A stretch of DNA of 64,000 nucleotides from NCBI GenBank assembly GCA_023101725.1, contig JALJCO010003053.1, positions 124,001 through 188,000 on the forward strand. Direction: 5' to 3'. Shown here in pieces: positions 31,291-41,900 of this stretch. The position numbers were made by a program, and so were the translations under genes. Every line of letters starts with the position of its first letter. Positions within the stretch are counted from its first letter, which is position 1. The notes below the pieces were generated by a model. It was given only the letters and a program-made list of their open reading frames with translations, was not told the DNA's origin and made no database searches. Origin of the DNA: Atherinomorus stipes. Taxonomy: Eukaryota; Chordata; Actinopteri; Atheriniformes; Atherinidae.

Positions 31291-31890
31291 ATCAGAACTC
31301 GGGTACAGGGAAAAAAAACCACACAATAACAATTAAGCACATACTCAGACTAATACAACGGTAGCGACCATAAACAAACATCCTGAAACATAGGGTGGGA
31401 AGGAGTCCAGAGCCCAGGGGGGGAGAGGATGCAGCTCCGAATGGGCGCATCCTTCCATCCACCTCCGGTTCCTGGTGGGAGGAGATTAAAGGACCAAAGG
31501 GGAAACATGAGACATGGCGAGGCATTGAGAGGGGAGCAGAGAGTCTGTTTCCATTCCATCCAAGGCGAGTTGATATGGCCAAGGCCATTTTGTGGGAGGC
31601 CAGATGGCAGATAGGACTTGTTGTTAGAGACAGGCAGAGTTGTTTTGACTCTACCTTCAGTCCTTCACTGGGCTGTGGCGGTCCAATTCTCCGAATTATG
31701 ATTCTCCTCCTTCGATCCGAACCGAGAGCTTCTCCAAGGTGGTTTCCATTGCATCCTGCGTGCGTTTAATTTCGCACTGGGACTGAGTCTGAGTGTTCAG
31801 GGCTCGGAAAATCGCCTGATCAGAGAGCTTCACCATGGCTGTCTGCCTCTGCTGGCCTGTTTCCGATAGACCAGGTACCAACTTACCAAC
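30760..31890 (-). repeat. Unclassified retroelement-like repeat, probably minus strand
   Basis: It starts with a (TTGAA)n/(TGAA)n tract at about 30768-30835, followed by 'gcttttattgtcatataacc', which resembles the antisense 3' end of fish non-LTR elements. Near its other end the minus strand has a 46-residue Gln/Glu-rich frame with a coiled-coil look (MVKLSDQAIFRALNTQTQSQ, about 31700-31833). A SINE has inserted at 31057-31303. The element class and exact ends are uncertain. Confidence 0.35.
31073..31287 (+). mobile_element. tRNA-derived SINE with poly-A tail and 16-bp target duplication
   Basis: The head contains an RNA polymerase III A-box-like segment (tagctcagttggttgagc, 31081-31098) and a B box (ggttcgattcc, about 31146-31156). 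It is followed by a short unique body and a poly-A tail of about 27 A (31261-31287). Perfect 16-bp direct repeats gaaatcagaactcggg flank it (31057-31072 and 31288-31303). The intact duplications and long A tail suggest a fairly recent insertion. It is unrelated to the SINE at 45788. Confidence 0.92.
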
Positions 31891-31899
31891 TTACGTGTT

Positions 31900-32690
31900 G
31901 GGGGCTTGGAGCTCACGGCTCCTTCCCCGGCCCGAGCTACCACTCAGGAGGCACGAGGGCATGGGCAAGGTGCTTGCTTTACCAAGTTTTTCTTGGTCCT
32001 GGGCTCCTGGGCGCTTGGGCCCTGGGCCCGGTGCTGTCCCTGCCCCGGGGGGCGCCCGGCGCCCGTTGGGGTCGGCAGCTGCTGGTCTTGGTCCGCTGGG
32101 GCCTGGGCCCCCAGACCGCGGGGGGCTCCGGCTGGGGCCACCTTTTGCCGCCCTTCGGGGGATGCATGTCCGCTCTTTGGGGGGGGTAGCTGGGATCTGG
32201 GCCTCTGGGTGGCTGCTGGGGGCCTGGGTCATGAGCCTTGCGGGCTTCCTCCTCCTTGCAGAGACGAGGCTGCATCTGCATGACTGTATCACCACGGAGC
32301 ACCCTTTATTATGCATGTTGACACTGTGACACTGCTTCCCATTGCGATGACCAGGTTGTATCTCTTCTCTGCGTAGTTCTGCGTGTGTTCGTATGATCTG
32401 AGAATATTTAAGCCACCTGCGGGTCCTCCTGTAGGGGATTGCTTGTTTTGTTTTCCGACAGAGACCTTGGAATGTTGTTTAGGGATTGCTGTACAGATGT
32501 ACCAGTGAACTGTGTAAGTGGATTCATGTTTTCTCTCCTCTCTCTCTTCCTCTTCCTTACTCCTTTCTCTCTGTTTCACTTTCTATCATTACCTCTGTTA
32601 ACTTTCATTTCTCCCTTGTCAGGCCTAGCTGTATGATATGGAATGGTGTAATAGACAAATGTTTAAATAAAGAAATAAAATGAATAAACA
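31900..32690 (+). repeat. GC-rich repeat with T/C-rich 3' tail ending in AATAAA-like runs
   Basis: About 32020-32190 is strikingly GC-rich (runs such as ggggggcgcccggcgcccg) in an AT-rich region. The 3' part is T/C-rich (32520-32620) and ends in 'gtttaaataaagaaataaaa', like a polyadenylated retrotransposed transcript. Open frames across the GC-rich part exist in several phases on both strands, as expected of GC-rich non-coding DNA. I take it for the 3' end of an unclassified fish retroelement. Confidence 0.35.
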
Positions 32691-35600
32691 TGATATCAAG
32701 TGGAGCCTTATGTTCATAAAGCTCCGCTTGGTAAAGCAAAACTGTTCAACAAAATAAAGCAATCAGATTTCCATTCTGCTTGCTTCGATGCTGGACAGGA
32801 CTAGTAAAAAAAAAAAAAAAAAAAAAAAGTTATCATAATCACCAATAAGTAGGTATCCTCCACAGAGAGATTTGAGAGACAAAAGACCCCCCATTTCTTC
32901 CAGGAATCCATGGTGTACCCCACAGGACTGGTTCCGTCTAGACAAGATGCTGCGCCCGCATCTTTCTGTTAAGTGAGTGTGGTGCTCATTGTCGGCTGGA
33001 AACGCTCTCATGGTGGAGCAGCTACCGCCAATCTCAAGTAAACCTAGACAAGAGTTAGACACATTCGGATTTCTTTGTAACCATTTATAGATAAAACTGT
33101 GTTTGTTTGGGCCTGATTATTGTGTTGAACTGAGTAATACAGATACTGTCTTTGCTGCCCTGAATCCACAGTCCCAACTCTCAAGCTTTAAAGCTTTGGC
33201 CCCAGCAGTTGTGTTACACAGCTATTGGTTGTTGATTGCGTTGCGTCACTACGACTTGTAATAATATCAAACATCTTTGATATTGTTGCAAGCTCAAGAC
33301 TAGGAAAAGATTGCTATAAATCAGCACAGATTACCATCTCAAACTTGACAATCAAGGCCGCAGGGGCATGCCGCGACTCCAGTAAAACTCCTGAGATTTA
33401 CTAAAGATTTCCAGTCTTAAGTCTTCGACGGTGAAAATCGTTTGGTGTAAGCCTGGCATAAGAGCTGCCGCTCCAGTCTTTTTATTTTAAATCTCTAATA
33501 AAACAACAAAATTAAGGCAATTTTAATGCAATGCTGTTAGACTAATACACAGTGTGAGCTTATTCTATTTCTATATTTTCTTAATTCAAATAGGATGAAC
33601 TAATTTAATCGATTATACTGTAGCTGTGGCTTATTAGATAACTATTGTCTCCTTTGTTTAAACACTACCATGCACGATTGCTGCTGCTGTTTGTTCAACC
33701 GTCCTACATTTTCATTTTTGTGTTTTGATACCTACCAAACTTGGTTTCACAATGATAAGCAATTTTGCAGTCTGAGTACACAGGGACTATCACCCCGGCA
33801 GCATTCTTTGTTTGGAAACATCATGACCCTGGAAGCGAGTCTGCTGGCAGACGTGTAGAACATCATGGGGCTGATGGATCTACACTCTGTAATGGACATT
33901 CCTGGAACCCAAATGGGCACTATCAGCTCACTGATAGAGGCTGGTATCGGCTCCATGTCTCGGCCCCTTCCATGACTACCACTCTCACCTCAGCAGGAGC
34001 TCTGTGATGGACTCTGTATCGTCTCACACAATCTCAGTGATACAAGGTGGCACCACCCTGGACTTGGGCATGAGACATGACTTTGTCTCAGTTTTGTGTG
34101 TGTGTGTGTGTGTGTGCGTGGGGGGGTGTGCGTGTGTGTGTGGTGTGTGTGAGAGAGAGAGAGAATGAGATATACAGTAATAGGAAAAAAAGAAAGAAAT
34201 TATGTAAGATTGTGCATTCCATGTTCTCCTGGTTCAGGCTGCTGGTAATGGAGACAGATAGCACCCTCACTGATATAGCAACAGTACTGACGACTAAACA
34301 GACAAAAAAATTCACTGTAAGGGCATAACCTCCATTGAGAGGGCTTTTTTTGATGGATTAAAAAGCCTCCTCTAGTTGTACAAACAGGAACATCGCTCAG
34401 GAATGGAAGAATAAGGAATGTTAAAAGAAAAACTAAATGTGTTTTGATATGAGCACCCAACTTTCAACTAAACTATCCTGAATGACATCTGATGTTTGTA
34501 ATAAATCAACCCACTTCAGAAAAGTCTGCATGTTATGAAATGAAATGTGGATAGATGTTCTGCCTCCATAAACATTAGCCTGGCTACATGTGAGACTCAT
34601 CTGCATGAAAATTGAATCTTTACTAAAAAAGTTTCTGAGTCGCTTCTGAACTGAGAGCTATGGCTGCATCTATTGCTGGAGAACTGCAAATTTTAGGTCT
34701 ACGAAACAAACAAATTGAATAAATTATACAAAAAGCACAATTTCTGATTTAGTAACTCAAATAGAATTGAGTTTAAAAAATCACCTCAAATTACTACACA
34801 CAGTCCCCATTGCATATTATGTTAGTCATTATTTCTATATCTAGTAAAAAGGCATGCAAGATAATTTTGTTGCAATTTCACTCAATTTTCTTTTTTTCTG
34901 TTAAACTATTATATATGTATCATGACTGATGACCAGCAGCATGTATAATCTATAAACAAATCTTACTCATAATAAGATAGAAACTTCCCTTTTGGTTTTC
35001 AGTGTATCACTGCCTGACAAGAAACAGCCATATCACTATTATGTTTGGATGTATGGACAAATTCAAGATTATGCATTTTCAAAAGAGAGTATGCAACAAA
35101 GAAAAACTGGTCAAAGCCATTTCTATTTTCTCCATGTGGTGTATGAAAATGACTTAACTTTGATTTCTTTCACTCCACTTCCAAGTTATATTGAGTGCAC
35201 CTCCATGTACCTTGGAAGAGTATCAGAAATTAGGAAGGGATGAGATTCTTTTTTTCCCAAAAAAAACTTTATTCTGTAATTCTTTGTTTAGCATCTGTCA
35301 AACACTTTGATGCCATGTCATATAATAACATCTACATGGCTGACAGTGGAACTGGGAGGGTAGAGGTGCTCTGTCTTCACCATCATATCGGCCAATACTC
35401 TGCTTAGTTTGATATAAACATGACTAAAGAAAAGGAAGAGGGGTGGGGGGCATGCTTTAAGTAGAGACAATTTTTACTTTTGAAACCCATTAAATTGCAC
35501 TACTGAACACAACTTTGAAATTTATCTTTATATACAAGTTGTATTTAGGCCTATAAATCACTGCTGTACGTTTTGAAACAAGGTTAACATGAAGTAAATC

Positions 35601-38600
35601 AAACTTGAAACCCATCAGGAAGACCTTGATTTGGGATGAAGCAGGAGGATTATGCATCACATCGCTTATGACACTTATGATTTTCTGAGGAAGTTCTCAA
35701 TTAAGACTGCTGTATGTCTGTTTGTCTTTACTACCTCTTCCAAAGGGTAGTTTATTCTGTACTGCCATGACAATGAATTATTCGAACTAACAAAGGACTA
35801 AGGCCTGGCACAACACTCAATACTTTCTGAAGCAAAGAACCTCACCAGGGCAAATACATATTTAGCTGAAAAGGAAAAAGAAAAAAAAAAGATACGCCAA
35901 CACCCAGAGAATGGGTCAAAATAAATAGTACTGTTGTATCTTTATTAAAAGAGCATCTGTATGTATGTGTCAACATCCTGCTCCCCTCCCCACTGGACTA
36001 CCATCCAGAGGATGGGCTGCTAAGTCAGCTCTGGTCCTCCCTGCTCCTGATCTTGCTCCACAGCTCAGCCTCCCAGTGTGTGTGTGCTGCGGACAAAGAT
36101 ATGACTCTCAAAGGGCCGGCACATTGCGGCTCAAAGGCTCCCATTTCTGCTTGCCCCTCTCAGCATCCCTCTGTCACACTTTTGCTGATGGAAAAAAAAA
36201 TAGCCCCGCTCACACATCACAACATGCTGTAGCATTGACAAAATGACTTATTACTCCTTGCTGCACACTTCCCTCTCCCTCCCCAGATTCATCAAAACCT
36301 CCTCTCAAAATGGCTGGCACCTCCTTGCGCTAGTCTAGCCTGTCACCCTTCCTCTGCAGTGACCTTGAGACAGAGATGAAGGCGTGATGGTGCTTCTATA
36401 ACTGCTGCAATACAGTTTTTGTCCCTGCATGACAAACATGCACAGCGCCAAAATGGCTCTCACTTAAACTGACAGTTGGGGGGGGGGGGGGGGGGGGTAT
36501 GCACCCTATGCATATCTACATCAATCAAAATAGGATTAGGGTGCCTCTCTCTGGTCCCTTCTATTTCTTGCTAACTTAAAGTTGCTGATGAAATATGAAG
36601 CTGTTACATGGTAACTGGTGTTGCAGAGCCACATTAAAGCTTTTGATAACTTTATTATTTATTACTTTATTATTTCAATACGTAAAGAGTAATTTATTAA
36701 TGTGTTTTTTTCCATAGAACAAACCAGCTTTAAAGATCAACATAAAGAAAAAACCTTTTGTTCCCCAAGTATTTATTGAAACAGTAGAGCATGATTTTTT
36801 TCCCAGTGACAGGCAGTGTTTCTGGCAGGAAGATACTCAGATTAAATGACGTGACAATGTGTGAAACAGAACTGTCTGCTGTGATCAACCACCTCCACGG
36901 GCAAAATGATCCACCCCTCCTGTGAATAAACTTGTGACTGGTCACATGACCCATCGAATGTCATTCTTTCATGTCCTGGTGGAATAGGGACACAGACAAG
37001 CGATGATGCATGAATTCTTAATCAAATAAAAACTGGGAGAAGTGATAGGAGTGGAAGGCAATCGTCCTGCCCGTGCTGAATTAATGAGGCACTTGCTTCC
37101 TTCCGCATGCCAGGTTTCTAAATGATATGGTTCATCAGCCATCTTTACTATCCACCTTCATCCTTAGGCCAGGCAGATAAGGCTGAAAAACCAAATCTGC
37201 ATCCTGTGCTGGGCACTTCTTTTTAAATGAAACTGAAAGTCTGATCAGTTTAAAGCTTGCTCACTTTCCATAGCCACGAGGGTGAGATGAGGGGGTCCCA
37301 GTGCAATGAGGTCAGACCCCATCCAAATTCTGTCTAAAACTGCCCTCTCTGACCACCTGAGCCTCTCTGCGTTGTGCGGTGTATGTCCGCCTGCTGGCAG
37401 CCAAGTCAGGCAGCACAGAACCAATTTGTTGCTTCACACCAATTCAACATCTAGTTGCACTTGCCCTGTCAGCTTACGCCTCCTCTCCTCACACCACTTG
37501 CTTTTTTTCCCCAGCATCAGCGATGATGTTAGCCAATTGTCCTGCCAAAGAAACTCTGCAGCGTACCCCCCCCCCAAAAAAAAGTAAAACATTTCTCAAG
37601 GAGGAGTTGTGCATTCCCATGGCAACCAGGTCCTGTAGTATAGGCAGTGATATCAAGCCAAGCCCAATGCTATTTGCATACAAATTGCCCAGCTGGTACC
37701 TTGTTGTTATGACAACGGCACACAGCTCCCAGAATTCATTTGGAAGTGAAATACAAAAGGAGAGCAGCCACTGAGGAGGACTGTCATTGATGAAATTCCT
37801 TTTTCTTTTATTATGAAAAATGTTGCTGACACTATGTTGATGTGCAAATCCAGGCATAGGAACATACATACTGTACACACACCATAAAAACTATATGTGA
37901 AACTAGCCACTCTATTAAGTGTTGAGCACACAAGTATAAACCCATTATAGGAATCATTTGGAATCTTATAGGAAATGATTGCTAAACTATCTAAACATGA
38001 CATTCCTGTTTGCTTGTTTTACAACTAAGGCTCTTCTCCCAGTGCCCCCTCCTTCCTCTTGGTTAACCTGATTTTGCAAACCTGTGTTAATTCCTCGCAA
38101 TGAGCCATGCCAAATTCTCAGAGCATGGGAGAGAAAGTTAACTCTGCTGACAGCACAGTGTCCTCTACTGGCAGAGTGTGACAGGAAGTTTGCACAACCG
38201 CTTGTCTGGCCAAACAGATAATATTTAGCTCAAGGACAAGTGAGCTGATGCTTTCCCATAGTCATCCTGGCTCAGCTTACTGGTCAGTCAAATTGCCCTG
38301 CTTTGGGCTTCGTGAGCATTCTGTGAACCCAGCATATCTTTTATTCCAGCAACCCCCATGAGACTTCAGTTTAATCATTGGCCTCTGTGCGGCTGTCAAA
38401 CCATTGTGGGCTAATCAGTTTCTTCCACAGGGAAACAAAGCAAAGCTGCGCCTGGTTCCAGTACTTGACCTGAGCTAATCTGTAGGCAAGGTGAACCCTC
38501 ACCTTGGCCTGCACACACTTAATTGCCCCTCCTCCCCTCAAGCATGTTAATGATGGGCAAGAGCCCCAATGATTGTCCTGTTACATATTGTTAGAGACAA

Positions 38601-38740
38601 CTGGTGCAAACTACCTCAGCCCGGATTGAAAGGCCTGTATCAGCAACAGCTCAACAACAAGGCAAGATGTGTGTGTTTGTGTGTGTTACAACCTCTACCT
38701 CAGGGTGGGAACAGAAGGAAGGTGACACATTGTGCCTCTC
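32691..38740. other. Intergenic region between the repeat cluster and the dhdh array
   Basis: It contains a poly-A run at about 32804-32828, a (GT)n/(GA)n tract at 34096-34165, a G-run of about 20 at 36478-36497 and one coding-like stretch (33771-33974, listed separately). No other gene, RNA gene or transposon with defined ends was recognised. Confidence 0.5.
33771..33974 (+). pseudogene. Unidentified coding-like segment after an AG acceptor-like site
   Basis: Directly after 'aattttgcag' the sequence reads LSTQGLSPRQHSLFGNIM and then LEASLLADV. A TAG follows, one base from a Gln codon (33856-33858), and then NIMGLMDLHSVMDIPGTQM and GTISSLIEAGIGSMSRP before a TGA. The protein-like amphipathic character and upstream acceptor suggest an exon or processed-gene fragment disabled by one stop. 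I do not recognise the family, and downstream pieces such as SSVMDSVSSHTISVIQGGTT continue in another frame. It may be chance. Confidence 0.3.
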
Positions 38741-38745
38741 CAGCA

Positions 38746-38753
38746 TATAAATG
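38746..38753 (+). promoter_or_regulatory. TATA-box-like promoter element of dhdh copy 1
   Basis: The motif tataaatg (within gcatataaatggagcc) lies 159 bp before the start codon of copy 1. Transcription would begin near 38775 and give a 5'UTR of about 130 nt. I see no comparable TATA motif at this spacing ahead of copies 2-4. Confidence 0.5.
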
Positions 38754-38904
38754 GAGCCTTATAGCCGCTGGCTCTACAGCATGACAGTTTAGCAAGTTTC
38801 TTCCCCCTGAACGTGCAACCCTTCCCAAGGTCACAACTTGCCTGCAGCTCATTTCTATACTAAAGCAGCATCCTACTCATTTGTCACTTACCATCCAATT
38901 CAAA

Positions 38905-41900
38905 ATGGCAACTCGATGGGGACTTTGTGGAGCAGGGAAGATCAGCCACGACTTCAGCGTGGCCATGAGGACTCTGCCCTCCGAAGATCATCAGGTACCT
39001 GAAACAAGCGTGTTCTCCAAACTGTCATTATCTCAAAGGATAACTCTTAATCTGGACTGAGCTGCAGTGTGTGTGTTGTTTGCTCTTATATAGATAGTAG
39101 CCATTGCCTCAAGGAGCAAGGAGCGTGCTAAAGGTTTTGCCAAAAAACACAACATTCCTAAAGCTTATGGCAATTATGAGGAGCTGGCCAGTGACCCAGA
39201 CATCGGTGAGTTAAGAGGTCCGAATGACCCGGCTGGGCTGGCAGACATTTTGGTGTTTTGGTGTCACTGTCTGAAGATGAAGATGAAACACCTGTGTCCT
39301 CAGATATTGTGTACCTGGGGGTGCTGCACACAGAGCACTGGCGAGTTGGTCTGCTGTTCCTCGAGGCTGGGAAGAATGTGCTGTGTGAGAAACCCTTCGC
39401 TATGAACTCCAGACAGGTGAAAGACCTTGTTGCATCAGCCAAGAAAAACAATGTTTTCCTGATGGAGGTAAGGTGGACCTTTACCCAAGGCTGAATTGCT
39501 TACTGACTGTAGAGGTGATTGTGTAATGTGAAATATTGAAGCTGTCCTTTGTGATAAATAATGGAAATAATCCCACATAAAAGTGTATTTAACTTTATTT
39601 ATTTGTATAGCATCAATTCCTGACAATGTTATGTTAAATTTTCTTGTGCTATTAATATTTTGAGCTCAGTGTATCTGTTTTAGTCCAGAGTAAGATTAAA
39701 GTACAATTCCTTTACCTACATTTGCATCACAGCTTTTCCACAATGACATGCAAACATATTCATCATGTTGTGGAGGTGTTTTCGTGTGATTCACACAGGC
39801 TTTGTTTTATCTTTTCTTTTTAGTTAAAATGTTATCCAGCGCAGAGATGTTGTGCTCCAGCCCACTAAAAAAAGTTTAAACTGAACATGGGTGGTGGTGG
39901 AACGTGGTGGACTTCATTACCTTCTTGTTTTTGGATGTTGGTTGTTAATCACCTCATATAAGATAGGAGTCAATGTGTTTTAAGTACAAAGACATAATGG
40001 AATAAAATAAACCAATCATTTGAGTGAAACTGACCAACAACTCCTGTTTTCCACAGGTTACAATTACTTTTTTTCTTTAAAGTTTGTGGGCTTTCAAAGG
40101 ATTATAAAGAAATATAGCAGTTCTGTTCAGTCGTGATCAAATGTTTACATACACTCCGATTAAAGAAAAGGCTAAATTCAAAATAGTTCTTCAAATACAT
40201 AAAACTTCAAAAGTGAATCATACAAATTTTACTAAATTATAATTTAGTAAAATCAAATATTTATTTTGAATTGTGGTTGAAAAATTATTTAAAAACAAAC
40301 AAATAAACAAACAAAAAAAAATTGTCCCAGACAAATTAGAGCATCTGCTCATTAACACTGGACCAAAATACCTGTAGGCAGGTGCAGAAGTCTTATTGAA
40401 CATTACAGAAAACACTTGATTGCCTCAAAGATTTGTTCAACAACATTTTAATTCTGGAGCCCCATTATGCTCGTTTGCTTGTTTCAATTTTTGTTTGTTC
40501 ATTTGTTTTTTATATTTCTGTTAATCCATTTGTGCTTCAGCTAATGAAAACTTTTTTTTATATAATATTAATTTTTGTATTGATTTTTATAGCTGTTCTA
40601 GGTGGTACTGCTGTATTTTGAGAAGGAACACAAGTATCTGTGATTTTAGGACAGATTTAATATTGTGGAAAAACAAGTGCAGTGTTACACTTGTTAAAAC
40701 TCAGAGGTGATCTCTGCCCTGTATCGGCTAACAGCCATGCCAAATAAGGGATGCATGAAAGTATAAGAGCAGTGTTGTTTGAAACAGACGTACTTTGTAA
40801 AGGGAGCATAATTAACTGAATTAACTGCTATCAGGCTAAAGCTTTATAAGTTGTGATCAATTAACTTTTTGGCCAAAAATTACCCTGTGGCAAATCTAAG
40901 CACAATGAGGCAACAATTGTCTGCCAACTTTCTTTTACTAACTATTCATACATCACACTTGTAGCATTGTGATTTCTCCTGTAAGTCACTACACTGCACC
41001 ATTAGATTTCACTGACAATGAAGAAGGGTAATATCCTAGTTTGTGACACATCAATTTCAACAGAGACTCCTTGGTCATTTAAAAAAACATGAAGGAAGAT
41101 CTTGTACTTGCTAAGCTTAGCATAGCATAAGCTTTGCAAACGTAGTAAAGAGTTTTACTCGATGTAGCGAAATGTTGTAAAAACATCCGACTTTAAAAGC
41201 CCCAGTGGGTAAGAATTACTCCCTTTTCAAATTCAAACAACCAAGTCGTGCTCTGTGGCGCCTCGCCATTTAAGAGCGTTATTACCACTACCAAAGCTGT
41301 GGAGTCAGGGATGTGAAAATGTCAACATCTTGCACATGTCGGGACATCAATGTCCCGTCAGGGGATGAGCTACAGAACGATGCATAAGTCTGTTTTCTTA
41401 TTGATACTGATAAGTTAAATCATGACGAGGAACTGCATCCTTTGGTCTGTCCTTCAGACTAGAGGGAGGACATCAACCGGGTGGCACTGCTAAAATGTAT
41501 TTGGCTATAGGTTTGTCCCCTTTCGGCTACCACATTTGAAGATGCCGATGCAACATGGCACCGTCGTATACACCACCAGCGATGTATTCATACTATAAAT
41601 AAGTCATTCTAAGCTCCGTGAACACTTTCATTGGGATGCAATTGTGATTAGACTTTAGTAAAAAAAAAAAAAAAAAAAAAAAAAAAGCCAAATTGGCTAC
41701 ACACTGGGCCTTAGCATATAGTATATGTGTTTTGATAATTGTGTTAAATTTAGTGACCACCAGTGTCAATTAAGATGCTTTATAGGGACTATAGATTTAG
41801 ACAGAGAGGAGCTGGCTCTTTTCCTTATTTCCAGTTCACACAAAGCTAACTATTTGCCAATTAGCTTAAGTATTCCTTGCTTGACATTCACTGTAAATAT

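Noticed and set aside
31835..32329. Overlapping open frames of 100-160 codons on both strands
   Set aside because: Several phases stay open at once because the DNA is GC-rich, and none has a recognisable domain. Treated as repeat.
32763..33062. Minus-strand 99-codon frame with a GGYLLIGDYDN piece, vaguely like a LINE endonuclease
   Set aside because: It is interrupted by a poly-Phe run from poly-A DNA and has no second matching motif, so it was too weak to call.
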